Part shown: positions 21,061-30,134 of the stretch, in pieces
Layout: the number at the start of each line of letters is the position of its first letter
Numbering within the stretch: position 1 is the first letter of the stretch
Source: an uncultured Lachnospiraceae bacterium
Lineage (GTDB): Bacteria > Bacillota > Clostridia > Lachnospirales > Lachnospiraceae
Reading direction: 5' to 3'
NCBI GenBank assembly: GCA_947624815.1
Contig: CANQME010000011.1
Span: 1-42,765 of the forward strand
DNA length: 42,765 nucleotides
Translations under genes and position numbers: made by a program
The notes under the pieces: model-generated
What the model was told of the DNA's origin: nothing
Databases searched by the model: none
What the model saw: only the letters and a program-made list of their open reading frames with translations

Positions 21061-22349
21061 CGGCGGTAATTCTTTACAGCCTCTCGATCGTGGTCCTGCT
21101 GGCGTTCTCCGCGTTCTTCTCCGGCTCGGAGATCGCTTATTCCGCGCTGAACAGGACGCGGCTGGAGGCCGGTCACGGGCCGGCGGTGAAGCAGGCGCTG
21201 TATATCTGCGACCGGTTCGACCGGGCCCTTTCGACGATCCTGATCGGCAATAACCTGGTCAATATTTCCGCGTCCAGCGTGATGACGCTGCTGGCGCTTC
21301 TGATCGCGGGAGCGGACGCGTCCGCCGCGATGCAGGATCTGTACACCTCTGCGGCTTCGCTTCTGCTGACCGTGCTGGTGCTGATCTTCGGCGAAACCAT
21401 GCCCAAGATCGTCGCCAGACGCAACCCGCAGCCCTTCGCCCTGAAGGTGGCGGCTCCGCTGCGATTCCTGATGACGGTGCTGACGCCGGTCACCTGGGTG
21501 ATCTGCGGCGTGGTGAATCTGATCACCGCTTCCCTGAAGGGGGAGACTCTTGGCGAGGATGAGGAAGCCGAGGCGGCGGAGGAGGAGCTGATCGATCTGA
21601 TCGAGACGTCGGAGGACGAGGGCATCATCGACGAGGATCAGTCGGAGCTTCTGCAGAATGCGCTGGATTTCGCCGAGATATCCGCCCGGGAGGTCATGAC
21701 GCCCCGTGTGGATATGGAGGCGCTGGAGATCGACGACGATCCTGCCAGGATTCGGAAGCAGATCGAGGAGAGCTCATTTTCCCGTCTGCCGGTCTATGAC
21801 GACCGGAGGGAGCGGATCCTGGGAGTCCTTTATCTGAACCATTACTACCGGGCGCTTCTGGACGATCCGGAGCCGGATCTGAAGAGCCTGCTGATCGAGC
21901 CATGTTTCGTCTATAAGACGACGAAGCTGCCGTCCATTCTGACGATGATGAAGCAGCGCAAGACCCATATCGCGATCGTGACCGACGAGTACGGAAGCAC
22001 CATCGGCATGGTGACCATGGAAGATGTGCTGGAGCAGATCGTCGGCGACATCTGGGACGAGACGGACGAGGTCGTGAACGAGGTGGTGGAGCGGGGCGAC
22101 CACGAGTATGAAATCGACGGAGACCTTTCCATCGGAGAATTCTGCGAGCTGGCGGAATGGGATGAGGACAGGCTGGAGACGGATTCCGTCACCGCCGGAG
22201 GCTGGACGCTGGAGCAGTTCGGCGGCTTCCCCGGAGTGGGGGATCATTTCGACTATGAAAATATTACCGTGACGGTGCTTGAGATGGACGATCTGCGGGT
22301 CGGGAAGCTCCTGGTCACGGTGCATCCTGCGAAGGAAGAGGAAGAGTAG
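21057..22349 (+). CDS. CNNM/CorC-HlyC family membrane protein, second paralogue
   Basis: A 430-residue protein with the same DUF21-CBS-CBS-CorC_HlyC layout as its neighbour. Landmarks are FSGSEIAYSALNRTRLEAG, ILIGNNLVNISASSVMTLL, IFGETMPKIVARR, VMTPRVDMEALEI, FSRLPVYDDRRERILGVL, HIAIVTDEYGSTIGMVTMED and a C-terminal WTLEQFGGFPGVGDHFDYEN. The ATGA overlap with the upstream stop implies translational coupling, so the two may form a heterodimer; CNNM proteins are known to dimerise. Its 3' end overlaps the convergent CitG-like gene by 35 bp. Confidence 0.92.
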   Translation: MTAVILYSLSIVVLLAFSAFFSGSEIAYSALNRTRLEAGHGPAVKQALYICDRFDRALSTILIGNNLVNISASSVMTLLALLIAGADASAAMQDLYTSAASLLLTVLVLIFGETMPKIVARRNPQPFALKVAAPLRFLMTVLTPVTWVICGVVNLITASLKGETLGEDEEAEAAEEELIDLIETSEDEGIIDEDQSELLQNALDFAEISAREVMTPRVDMEALEIDDDPARIRKQIEESSFSRLPVYDDRRERILGVLYLNHYYRALLDDPEPDLKSLLIEPCFVYKTTKLPSILTMMKQRKTHIAIVTDEYGSTIGMVTMEDVLEQIVGDIWDETDEVVNEVVERGDHEYEIDGDLSIGEFCELAEWDEDRLETDSVTAGGWTLEQFGGFPGVGDHFDYENITVTVLEMDDLRVGKLLVTVHPAKEEEE

Positions 22350-23436
22350 TACCTGCTTCGAGAAAATACATCAGATAGCTGATCGCCAGCAGGTCCGCGC
22401 TGCCGCCGGGGGACAGGTTCCGGGAGATGAATTCCCGGTCCAGCTCCCGAAGCGTCTGCAGATCCGGATAGGGTTCTGCGGTCAGAAGCTCGCGGATCTC
22501 CTGGACAATGCGCTGCTGGGTGTCGATGCTGCTCCGGGCGATCAGGTTCGTGTCTGTGGCTGCGCACATCAGGGCCAGAAGGGCGGCGCAGCCGGCGTCG
22601 TTAAGCGAAATGCCCATGGAGATCCCGGCCTTCAGAATGGGCAGTCCGGTTTCGCTGACCGCAGGAAAGCCGGCCTCAGCCTGACCGCGGATGCCGGTGA
22701 TGCCGTAACGGAGATAGAGACGCTGGCCGGTGGTGACGGCGCTGTCCGGCGTCAGTCCCGCGAAATCCGCGGCGACCAGGCCCCGGGTCATGGCGGCGCA
22801 TTCTGAGAGGACAGCCGTCGGGTGCGGATGTGCTGTCGCCGGCCGTGCTTCCGAGGGACGCCCGGACGCTGCGACGGCATGCAAAGCTCCTGTCGGACGT
22901 TCGATCGAAGCATCGGCATGCAAAGCTCCTGTCGGGCGTTCGATCGCGGCATCGGCATGCGAAGGCTCTGCGGGACGCCCGGACGCTGCGACGGCATAGG
23001 AAGTTCCCGTCAGGCGCCCGATCGCGGCGCAGACGGTGCCCATGGAGAAGACGGCTCCCTTGTGGGTGTTGACGCCGCCGGTGGCGGCGTACATGTCCTT
23101 CTCGGCGCGGACGCCGGCCGGCCGGAGACGCCGGAAGGTTTCCGGAGCGGGCTTACGGCAGGTCTCCTGCCCGATGCGTACGCATTCGCCGAAGTAGGGC
23201 TGCAGCGCGAAGGCGCTGTCGATGAAGGTGTCGATGTTCATATCCCTGTGGCTGCCGCTGTTCTCACGGTCCACCAGACCGGGCTTGGGCGTGGTGCAGA
23301 CCTCGTACAGCAGGGCGCGGACGGCCAGCTCCGGGACGGAGGCACCGTCCGGAACATATCCGGCGCCGCCCGGCGCGGCCAGTTCTTCTGCCGTCTGGCG
23401 GATGATCGTTTCATTTCTGTATGCGTTCTTATTCAT
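22315..23436 (-). CDS. Triphosphoribosyl-dephospho-CoA synthase (CitG/MdcB) family protein
   Basis: A 373-residue member of the CitG family, which makes 2'-(5''-triphosphoribosyl)-3'-dephospho-CoA, the prosthetic-group precursor of citrate lyase. Recognised from LLYEVCTTPKPGLVDRENSG, DMNIDTFIDSAFAL, GGVNTHKGAVFSMG, GIRGQAEAGFP, SLNDAGCAALLALM, DTNLIARS and SPGGSADLLAISYLMYFLE. The ATG at 23436 is used; AAAGGA lies about nine bases upstream. A run of 13-residue units is inserted between the HKGAVFS helix and the next conserved block, which lengthens the protein by roughly 60 residues over the usual size. No citrate lyase genes are nearby, so the substrate enzyme is unknown. Confidence 0.88.
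   Translation of the reverse strand: MNKNAYRNETIIRQTAEELAAPGGAGYVPDGASVPELAVRALLYEVCTTPKPGLVDRENSGSHRDMNIDTFIDSAFALQPYFGECVRIGQETCRKPAPETFRRLRPAGVRAEKDMYAATGGVNTHKGAVFSMGTVCAAIGRLTGTSYAVAASGRPAEPSHADAAIERPTGALHADASIERPTGALHAVAASGRPSEARPATAHPHPTAVLSECAAMTRGLVAADFAGLTPDSAVTTGQRLYLRYGITGIRGQAEAGFPAVSETGLPILKAGISMGISLNDAGCAALLALMCAATDTNLIARSSIDTQQRIVQEIRELLTAEPYPDLQTLRELDREFISRNLSPGGSADLLAISYLMYFLEAGTTLPLPSQDAP
22839..23033 (-). repeat. 39-bp minisatellite, five in-frame units within citG-like gene
   Basis: Five 39-bp units encoding 13 residues each: GRLTGTSYAVAAS, GRPAEPSHADAAI, ERPTGALHADASI, ERPTGALHAVAAS and GRPSEARPATAHP. The first resembles native CitG sequence; the others look like expansions of it. 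The two middle units are nearly identical in DNA. Confidence 0.85.
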
Positions 23437-23467
23437 TCGATTGAGATCCTTTGCTTTTCCTAAGGAC

Positions 23468-23496
23468 ACTATAAACAATCTGCCGCCGAAACGCAA
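23468..23496 (-). promoter_or_regulatory. Promoter of citG-like gene
   Basis: On the minus strand, TTGCGT (23491-23496), 17 bases, TATAGT (23468-23473), about 30 bases before the start codon. Confidence 0.55.
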
Positions 23497-23536
23497 GGAA
23501 AACTTGCGCGCATGGGGGACGGATTCGGATTCCCTC

Positions 23537-23565
23537 TTGCAAGCCGGAAGCGGCAGTCGTATAAT
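23537..23565 (+). promoter_or_regulatory. Promoter of zinc ribbon/KAP gene
   Basis: TTGCAA (23537-23542), 17 bases, TATAAT (23560-23565). A strong AGGAGGAGG ribosome-binding site follows near 23584, and the ATG is at 23601. Confidence 0.7.
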
Positions 23566-23600
23566 GATTATGATATTCCACGCAGGAGGAGGAAACGAAG

Positions 23601-26327
23601 ATGCGGTGTGTGAAGTGCGGGAAGGAAATGGGAGAGGACATGCAGTTCTGTCCGTTTTGCGGTGCGAGGGTCGCGGGCGGCGGGGAGATTTCCGCTGCTT
23701 CGGCGCAGGGCAGCGATACGCCTCTGTATCAGACCGAGGTGAAGGGACTGCTAAAGTCGGGCAAACTGGCCGTCTATAGCGACCGGACGGAGTTCGTGGT
23801 CAGCGCGGTGCAGAAGATGGTCATTCCGTATGACAGTCTTGTGGCGCTGAAGAAGGGGCTGGACCGCATCAGCTTTGTGATGGAGGACGGCCGGACGGAG
23901 TCCTGCGTGGTGAACCGCAAGAGTCTTCACGAGGCGTATTTCACGATTGAACAGGCCAGCCGGAGCTATATCGCCCGGCGGGACCAGAAGCTTCGGGAGG
24001 AGGGCATCCGGTATTCCTTCCCCAGCAGCCGTTTCGGCCTGGGCGGAATATTAAGCGGCGGCCTGCTGAACGTGATGGACGACAGAACCGAATTCAGTAC
24101 GCCATCCGGAAAGGGCGAGACGGTTTCCTATGAGGATGTGAAATCGGTCCGTATTTCGACTGTGGGAGCGCTGGAGTTCGCTTTCTATGACGGAACCCGG
24201 AAGGCGTTCACGATCGACAAGGAGCGCCGGGAAGAGGTCTGCGGCTTCATCCGGGAGGCGCTGGAGCCGTTTATCGAGGCGCGGAAGGCGTGGCTTCTGT
24301 CTCAGGGGATCTATTTCTCGTTTCTGGATCCCCAGAGTTATAATAAGGGCGTTCTGAATGTATACGCCGACAAGCTGGAATACCATGTTCAGGCGGGAAT
24401 GGACGAGACCGTCGCCTTCCCGGAGATCCTGTCCGTGGGCGGTCAGGATACGGCGCTGGAGATCGGGCTGGTGAACGGAATGTCGAGAACCTTCTATGTG
24501 GATAAGGAAGCCTTAAGCGAGGTGCAGGCGTTTATCCGCGAGGCGGTCGCTCCGTTTGCGAAGGCCCGCACGGAGGGCTTCGACGTACGCTTCGGCACGA
24601 GCGAAAAACTGGAGCTTAACGAAACGCGCGGCGTATTCCATGTGATCCGCCAGAACGGGAAGGAGATCACTCCCGAGTACGCGCTGGCGGCGCTGGTGAA
24701 GGCGGAGGCCGTCGAGACGAAGACGACCCAGAAGCTTGTCGGGGGACTGTTCGTTTCCCGGAACCAGGACGCGTCCGCGAAGGGCGCGGACGAGAGGATC
24801 ACGGACATCGGGATCCTTCTGACGGTGCAGGACGGGGACAGCACGGGCAATGTCCCGGTCAGCTTCGGCAGCTTCCTCTTCGGTACGTCCCGGACGGGCG
24901 CGGATTATGAGAAATGTGCGGCGGAGCAGAACCGGTTCTTCTCCTATATGGAAGAGTTCCATCCGGAGTGCCGGCTGGTCGTTCCGCTGCCTGCGGAGAC
25001 GGAGGAGCGTTCCGCCGTTTCGGCAGGTGTGAACGAAAGCGCGCCGGCGGCAGACAGAGGCGCGGCGCTTTTGGGCGGAGACGCGGCCGGGCCGGAGGAA
25101 AGCGGCCGGCAGGCGGAGGAGCCCCCGGCGGGAGGTCCGGAGAGATGGGGCCAGTATGCGTCCCTGATCGAGGGAATTACCATGTTCGCCGGTCAGTGCG
25201 ACACGCCGATGACGGTTGCGATCCAGGGAGACGCGGAGGCAGTGGGAAGCGGTTTCCTGCGGATGCTTAACGAAGGACTGGAGGGGCGCTTCCGCGGGAA
25301 TATCTTCCGTCTGTATACCTGGCAGTTCTCCAAGTTCGAGGAGAATGAGCAGCTTCCGATGATCCTGGCGGACAAGCTTCAGGAGCTTCTGAATGGTACG
25401 GTGAACGAGGAGACGAAGGCGAGGGCGAAGATGCTGGCGCAGGGCGTGATCGGCATCGCCTCGGGCATGCTTTCCCAGGGCTCTTCCGACGGGCAGAAGC
25501 TGGCCGACGCGCTGTTTAAGGATAACAGGGCCGATTCCCTTGAGCAGAAGGTCCGGCTTTTCACCGAGACGGTGAAGCGCAGGGCGGCTTCCGGCGGCGG
25601 GAAGGTGATCTTTCTGGTGGACGATCTGAACCGGCTGGCTCCGGCCAGGGCGGCGGGGATCCTGGACGCCATGAGGTATTTCTTCGACTGCCCGGGCTGT
25701 ATCTTCATGGTCGCGGTGGACCGGGAGACGGTGATCCGCGGCAGGAGGGAGCTGCTGGGGCCGCAGTACAGCGAGGAGAAGGGCGACGCCTATTTCGACA
25801 AGACGTTTAGGATGGCGTTCAGGGTGTCCGGCGGCAGCGTCGATATCCATAAGTATATTCTGGACAATCTGGGACGGGTGAACATCCGCACGGACGACGA
25901 GACGGAGGTCCGCCACTACGGCGAGCTGGCCCGCCTCTCCGTGGGCAGCGATCCCAAGGCGCTGGAGAGGCTGTTCAATTCGTTCCTGCTCCTTAAGAGC
26001 ATGGGAGGCGAGGAGACGTTCTCCGACGGCCACAGACGGCTGGCGCTGTTCGCCATCCTCTGTATGCAGAACCGGTTCCCGGCCGCTTACCACAGTCTGG
26101 TCCAGAGAAAGGATTCCCTGACGCCGGAGCTTCTGACCGGAATGGCCGACAGCCCGGTCATGGAGGAGCAGGCCGGATCGGACGGGGCGGAGAGGGCCGC
26201 GTTCGCTGCCTTTGCGAAGGAGCTGTGCGACTCCGTCAACACGGACGGCGCGGCGGGGATCACGGAGCAGGAGTGCGCCGCGTTCGCACGCGCGCTCGGA
26301 ATATCGGCGATTACATCGATGCGGTAA
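23601..26327 (+). CDS. Zinc ribbon - triple PH-like - KAP-type pseudo-NTPase
   Basis: A 908-residue fusion. Residues 1-22 form a zinc ribbon (C3, C6, C17, C20 in CVKCGKEMGEDMQFCPFCG). About 45-320 hold three similar beta-rich units, each with a D/K-R/L-TEF/LEY strand, a VAL/VKS/ILS strand and an aromatic-rich strand before a helix; these look PH-like. A fourth alpha/beta segment (to about 450) and an acidic linker follow. Residues about 520-800 match the KAP P-loop NTPase family: YTWQFSKF after strand one, Walker-B-like KVIFLVDDLNRLAPARAAGI, DCPGCIFMVAVDRETVIRG and YFDKTFRMAFRV. The Walker A position reads GDAEAVGSGF instead of GDWGSGKTS, so the lysine is gone. KAP proteins are linked to membrane signalling and phage exclusion. 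Function here is unknown and ATP hydrolysis doubtful. No membrane helix is evident. Confidence 0.75.
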   Translation: MRCVKCGKEMGEDMQFCPFCGARVAGGGEISAASAQGSDTPLYQTEVKGLLKSGKLAVYSDRTEFVVSAVQKMVIPYDSLVALKKGLDRISFVMEDGRTESCVVNRKSLHEAYFTIEQASRSYIARRDQKLREEGIRYSFPSSRFGLGGILSGGLLNVMDDRTEFSTPSGKGETVSYEDVKSVRISTVGALEFAFYDGTRKAFTIDKERREEVCGFIREALEPFIEARKAWLLSQGIYFSFLDPQSYNKGVLNVYADKLEYHVQAGMDETVAFPEILSVGGQDTALEIGLVNGMSRTFYVDKEALSEVQAFIREAVAPFAKARTEGFDVRFGTSEKLELNETRGVFHVIRQNGKEITPEYALAALVKAEAVETKTTQKLVGGLFVSRNQDASAKGADERITDIGILLTVQDGDSTGNVPVSFGSFLFGTSRTGADYEKCAAEQNRFFSYMEEFHPECRLVVPLPAETEERSAVSAGVNESAPAADRGAALLGGDAAGPEESGRQAEEPPAGGPERWGQYASLIEGITMFAGQCDTPMTVAIQGDAEAVGSGFLRMLNEGLEGRFRGNIFRLYTWQFSKFEENEQLPMILADKLQELLNGTVNEETKARAKMLAQGVIGIASGMLSQGSSDGQKLADALFKDNRADSLEQKVRLFTETVKRRAASGGGKVIFLVDDLNRLAPARAAGILDAMRYFFDCPGCIFMVAVDRETVIRGRRELLGPQYSEEKGDAYFDKTFRMAFRVSGGSVDIHKYILDNLGRVNIRTDDETEVRHYGELARLSVGSDPKALERLFNSFLLLKSMGGEETFSDGHRRLALFAILCMQNRFPAAYHSLVQRKDSLTPELLTGMADSPVMEEQAGSDGAERAAFAAFAKELCDSVNTDGAAGITEQECAAFARALGISAITSMR

Positions 26328-26442
26328 GCGGCCGCGGCGAAGCCGCCAGAGGAACGACCCCGGAGACGGTATGGGGAAATCAGACAGTCAGGGACGGTTC
26401 AGCGGAAGGGTTCCTGGAAAAGCAAAGAAAGGCTGGAAAAAC

Positions 26443-27432
26443 ATGGACAGAACGGACAAATTTCTGGAACTGATCGAATTCTGCAGATCGAAGAAGGTGT
26501 ATATTCAGACTCATAATTTCCCGGATCCGGACGCCATCGCTTCGGCGTTCGGCCTGCAGGCGCTTCTGGCGCATTACGGAGTGCCCTCTATGCTGTGCTA
26601 CCACGGCAAGATCGATAAGCTGAGCACGCGGAAGATGACGGAGCTGTTTGGCATCGATATCCGCCCGTATACCGGGCTGGGGGAGGAGATGCGCGCGGAG
26701 GATTACATCATCTGCGTGGACTCCCAGAAGAGCGGCGGCAACATTCTGGATCTGGAGGGGAATGAGATCGCCTGCATCGACCATCATCCCACCTATGTGG
26801 AGGAGAGTTACCGGTATTCGGATATCCGGATCGTGGGGAGCTGTTCTACGCTGATCACGGAGTATTTCCGGGATCTGGAGGTTCCCATGACGGCGGAGGT
26901 GGCGACGGCGCTGCTGTACGGACTGAAAATGGATACGGCCCATTTCACCAGGGGCGTTACCATGCTGGATATCGAGATGTTCCAATATCTGTTCCCGAAG
27001 ATCGATGCGGAGAAGATGACGGATCTGGAGAAGAACACGATGGAATTCAACGATCTGAAGGCATATGGTTCGGCGATCGAGAATATCCGGGTGTACGATA
27101 AGGTGGGGATCGCCGCGATCCCGTTCGAATGTCCAGATTCGCTGATCGCCCTGGTGGCGGATTTCATCCTCAGTCTGGAGGAGGTGGAGATCGCCGTGAT
27201 CTACTCCTACCGGGAGAAGGAGATCAAGTTCTCCGTCCGCTCGGAGATGTCCTCCGTCCACGCCGGCACCCTGATCAACCGAGTCCTGAAGGATTACGGA
27301 AACGGAGGCGGGCATGCCGAGATGGCCGGAGGAAGCATCAACAGAGAGAATATCCGGCTTCTTGGCGCATATCCGGACGATACGATCCGGGATCTCTTCA
27401 TCAATGCGGTAGCGGATTACATCAATTCCTGA
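26443..27432 (+). CDS. DHH-DHHA1 phosphoesterase (NrnA-like)
   Basis: A 329-residue protein of the DHH/DHHA1 family, which includes NrnA oligoribonuclease/pAp phosphatase and cyclic-dinucleotide or pGpG/pApA hydrolases. Metal-binding motifs are visible: H24-N-F-P-D28-P-D30 (DxD), D93 in CVDSQ, D113-H-H115 in IDHHPTYV and the DHHA1 signature GGGH291AEMAGG. The ATG at 26443 fits family length; the open frame extends upstream without family similarity. AAAGG lies about ten bases before it. It starts 115 bp after the KAP-type gene with no clear promoter, so co-transcription is possible. Its end overlaps the convergent glucuronidase gene by 16 bp. Confidence 0.9.
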   Translation: MDRTDKFLELIEFCRSKKVYIQTHNFPDPDAIASAFGLQALLAHYGVPSMLCYHGKIDKLSTRKMTELFGIDIRPYTGLGEEMRAEDYIICVDSQKSGGNILDLEGNEIACIDHHPTYVEESYRYSDIRIVGSCSTLITEYFRDLEVPMTAEVATALLYGLKMDTAHFTRGVTMLDIEMFQYLFPKIDAEKMTDLEKNTMEFNDLKAYGSAIENIRVYDKVGIAAIPFECPDSLIALVADFILSLEEVEIAVIYSYREKEIKFSVRSEMSSVHAGTLINRVLKDYGNGGGHAEMAGGSINRENIRLLGAYPDDTIRDLFINAVADYINS

Positions 27433-29210
27433 TAGTACTTCTGAAGCACGTAGAAGGCCGGCTTCCGGTACGTTTTGTCCGGAGAGAGCAGACCCTTGCG
27501 GTTATAGTAGCCCTGGATCGCGCTGGTTCGCCGCGGGCAGCGGAAATCGAACAGGATCCAGGGTGTGGTTCCCTTCACATAGTCGATGCCGCGCAGGGTC
27601 TCGGCCTGACGCTCGTAGACGTACGCCTGGTATTCCTCGGTGCCCTTGTCCTGGACGGTCCCGTGATGTCCTGGCATGGCGTCGGCGCCGAATTCCGTGA
27701 TGATGACCGGCTTTGCGGGATCGCTGTTGGCGAAGAGCCTGGGCAGCTGGGCGAAATCAGGGGAATACCAGCCGAAGTATTCGTTCAGCCCGATGATATC
27801 CAGATACTCCGCCAGCCGGTCGGCGATGGCCAGCTTATCCATGCTGACCAGACAGGCGGCGGAGACCATGCGGGTCTCGTCGGCGGCGTGCGCGCAGTCG
27901 GCCAGCCGCTTCATGAATTCAAGACGTTCGTCCGAGTCGGCGTTCTCATTGCCGACGGACCAGATGATCACGCTGGCCCGGTTCCAGTCTCTAAAGATCA
28001 GTTCCTTCAGCTGGTTCTCCGCGTCTTCGTAGGTTCCCTCGCGGCTGAAGCGGATCGCCCAGTAGACCGGGATCTCTTCCCAGAGAAGAAGTCCTTCCCG
28101 GTCGGCCAGGCGCGCCATGCGTTCGTCGTGGGGATAGTGGGCCAGACGCATGAAATTGCAGTTCATCTCCTTGGCCAGGCGGATGGTCTCAAGCCGTTCC
28201 TTGTCGGTGGGCGCCTTGCCGTTGGCGACGCTTTCCTCATGGCAGCTGACGCCCCGCAGGTAGATGGGACTGCCGTTCAGCAGGATCTCGCGTCCCCGGA
28301 CCCGGATCTCGCGGAAGCCGACCACGTCGCTGACCGCGTCTTCGCCGCAGGTGAGGGAGACGTCGTAGAGACGGGGATTCTCCGGCGACCACAGCTCGGG
28401 TTTCGCGTCGATGATCTGCTCGCCGCAGCCGTCCGTGACCGGAATCTCCGCGCAGATGCCAAGCTCCGGGATGCGGAACACAGCGACGGTTCCCTGTCCG
28501 GCGTCTGACAGCTGCACGCGCGCCAGGATCTTCGAGAACGTCCCGTCCGGCACCAGCGCGATCTGGAACCGCCTGATAAAAGTCTGCGGAACCCGGATCA
28601 GCTCGATGTCCCGGTAGATGCCGCCGTAGTTGAACCAGTCGGTATTCTCCGTCGGCACCTGCTCCGGACGGCGGGTGCTGTCGGCCTGGATCAGGATCCG
28701 GTTCTCCGCCTGAAGCGCGTCCGTGATCTCGAAATACGCGGGGGTCGAACCGCCCCGGTGCATGCCGATGTATTTCCTGTTCAGGAATACCCGGCAGATA
28801 TAGTTGGCCGCGCCGATCTTTAAGAAGACGCGTTCTCCTTTCCCGTCCGCGCCTTCCTTTAGGGGCGCGTAGCGGAAGGTGCGGGTGAAGACCATGCTGC
28901 CTTCATAAAGCAAAAACGCTTCTTTCTCCATGTTCCAGCAGCAGGGAAGGTTCATGGCCGGCCATTCGTCGAAGGAATAGTCCACCGGCAGCGTGAAGCC
29001 GTTTGCGTCCTGGTACCGTTCCTCAAACCAGTGCTGGCGGATGCAGGTGTCGTACTGGTCGACGGCGTAATGCCAGGCGCCGTTTAGCGATTCCTTCCTG
29101 CGGCCGCAGTCAAAGAACAGCTGGTCCGCCGTGGCCTGCGGCTCCTCATATTCTCCCAGATAATCTTCCAGATTGATATCGGATACATTCTTCTGCTTGT
29201 ATTCTTTCAT
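27417..29210 (-). CDS. uidA: Beta-glucuronidase (glycoside hydrolase family 2)
   Basis: A 597-residue GH2 enzyme that should release glucuronic acid from beta-glucuronides. A sugar-binding jelly roll ([41 protein letters not shown]), an immunoglobulin-like domain and the TIM barrel follow in order. The acid/base is E422 in WSVGNEN and the nucleophile E506 in ITEFGAD. N570 and K572 in YYNRKGLL form the N-x-K pair that contacts the glucuronate carboxylate in beta-glucuronidases, favouring this over a beta-galactosidase. The segment after the HYPHDERM helix is short, like gut enzymes without the E. coli active-site loop 1. No signal peptide, so cytoplasmic. AAAGGAG precedes the ATG at 29210, and it has its own promoter. 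It sits at the end of the LacI-YesL cluster. Confidence 0.92.
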   Translation of the reverse strand: MKEYKQKNVSDINLEDYLGEYEEPQATADQLFFDCGRRKESLNGAWHYAVDQYDTCIRQHWFEERYQDANGFTLPVDYSFDEWPAMNLPCCWNMEKEAFLLYEGSMVFTRTFRYAPLKEGADGKGERVFLKIGAANYICRVFLNRKYIGMHRGGSTPAYFEITDALQAENRILIQADSTRRPEQVPTENTDWFNYGGIYRDIELIRVPQTFIRRFQIALVPDGTFSKILARVQLSDAGQGTVAVFRIPELGICAEIPVTDGCGEQIIDAKPELWSPENPRLYDVSLTCGEDAVSDVVGFREIRVRGREILLNGSPIYLRGVSCHEESVANGKAPTDKERLETIRLAKEMNCNFMRLAHYPHDERMARLADREGLLLWEEIPVYWAIRFSREGTYEDAENQLKELIFRDWNRASVIIWSVGNENADSDERLEFMKRLADCAHAADETRMVSAACLVSMDKLAIADRLAEYLDIIGLNEYFGWYSPDFAQLPRLFANSDPAKPVIITEFGADAMPGHHGTVQDKGTEEYQAYVYERQAETLRGIDYVKGTTPWILFDFRCPRRTSAIQGYYNRKGLLSPDKTYRKPAFYVLQKYYQELM

Positions 29211-29290
29211 ACAGGATCTCCTTTCGTGTGCGGGCATTCCGCGTATTTCCGCAGTCGGGCCGGAGAAGGGCCTTATGCGTATCTGCTGTT

Positions 29291-29319
29291 ATTGTAGCGA
29301 AACCGGTGGGAAAATGCAA
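29291..29319 (-). promoter_or_regulatory. Promoter of beta-glucuronidase gene
   Basis: Minus strand TTGCAT (29314-29319), 17 bases, TACAAT (29291-29296). It lies just after the hairpin that ends the upstream gene, so the glucuronidase can be transcribed separately. Confidence 0.65.
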
Positions 29320-29322
29320 GTA

Positions 29323-29342
29323 CAGCCGCCGGAAGGCGGCTG
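29323..29342 (-). terminator. Hairpin after the membrane-anchored gene
   Basis: An 8-bp stem CAGCCGCC / GGCGGCTG with a four-base loop, directly after the stop codon and followed on the minus strand by TACTTGCATTTT. Probable partial terminator before the glucuronidase promoter. Confidence 0.55.
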
Positions 29343-29344
29343 CA

Positions 29345-30082
29345 TTATTCTTCGAACAGATAGCGGATATAGGATGCGGACGTTTCGGGACGCGGCGTGT
29401 TGCCGATGATCCCGAGATAGACGCTGCCGTTAAAGCCGGCGCGGCGGATCACGGGGGACTGGGACAGCTCAAGCGCCATGGGATAATCCTCGGTGACCGC
29501 GTAGTACTCGACCGAGGGATCCAGCCTGACGTCGGTGGCGTTGTCCTCCAGAACAGCGGTGTTCGTGGTCAGGGCCGCGCGCAGCGTCTCAAAATTCTCA
29601 TAATCAGACAGCTGTTCGTTTAGGAAATCTTCCATATTGATCAGATAGCCCTCGCTGGCGAAGGCGTCGAAGGCTTCCCGGTCCATGAGGACCAGATCCA
29701 GCTGTTCTCCGTCGATGGTGGCCAGGATCTTCACCCGCGACGCGTAGACGTATTCGAAATTGGGGTCATTTTCGTCTGCGGTCAGGTAGAGGCCGGTGTA
29801 GAGCCGCAGCATGTTTTTGGAGGCGTCCGTGCCGTTCCAGGTCAGGAAGCCGCTGTCCAGCTCGCTCATAAGGTCGTCTCCGGCGGCGACGTTGACCAGT
29901 CCGGCGTAAAGGATCACGTCTTTGTGGGTCAGTCTTCCGTAGATATTATAGCCGACGATATAAGCCAGGATCAGGAAGACGGCGATCGGAAGCTTATAGT
30001 AGTCCCAGATATAGCGGACCCTGGCGCGCCCGTTCAGTGTCCGGAACTTGCGGCGTTCCTCGTCCATGACCGGATGGTTCAT
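29345..30082 (-). CDS. Single-pass membrane protein of unknown function in the sugar cluster
   Basis: A 245-residue protein I do not recognise. The N-terminus is cytoplasmic and basic (DEERRKFRTLNGRARVRYIWDYYK). One membrane helix (LPIAVFLILAYIVGYNIYG, about 31-49) follows, then a soluble domain of roughly 195 residues predicted outside. That domain carries LDLVLMDREAFDAFASEGYLINMEDFL, which resembles a periplasmic-binding-protein lobe. AGGAAGGAG lies eight bases before the ATG. It is 52 bp downstream of yesL, almost certainly in the same operon. It might be an accessory sensor or substrate-binding component, but that is inferred from context only. Confidence 0.75.
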   Translation of the reverse strand: MNHPVMDEERRKFRTLNGRARVRYIWDYYKLPIAVFLILAYIVGYNIYGRLTHKDVILYAGLVNVAAGDDLMSELDSGFLTWNGTDASKNMLRLYTGLYLTADENDPNFEYVYASRVKILATIDGEQLDLVLMDREAFDAFASEGYLINMEDFLNEQLSDYENFETLRAALTTNTAVLEDNATDVRLDPSVEYYAVTEDYPMALELSQSPVIRRAGFNGSVYLGIIGNTPRPETSASYIRYLFEE

Positions 30083-30109
30083 CGTGATGGCTCCTTCCTG
30101 TATCTGCCG

Positions 30110-30125
30110 CCGGCCGTGCGGCCGG
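30110..30125 (-). other. Short intercistronic hairpin
   Basis: CCGGCC and GGCCGG enclose a four-base loop between yesL and the next gene. There is no T run, so it may stabilise or help process the mRNA rather than end it. Confidence 0.35.
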
Positions 30126-30134
30126 TCTGAGGCG

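Noticed and set aside
25200-25260. An intact Walker A in the KAP-type protein
   Set aside because: The matching position reads GDAEAVGSGF with no lysine followed by Ser or Thr, and no other GxxxxGK[ST] is present in the protein.
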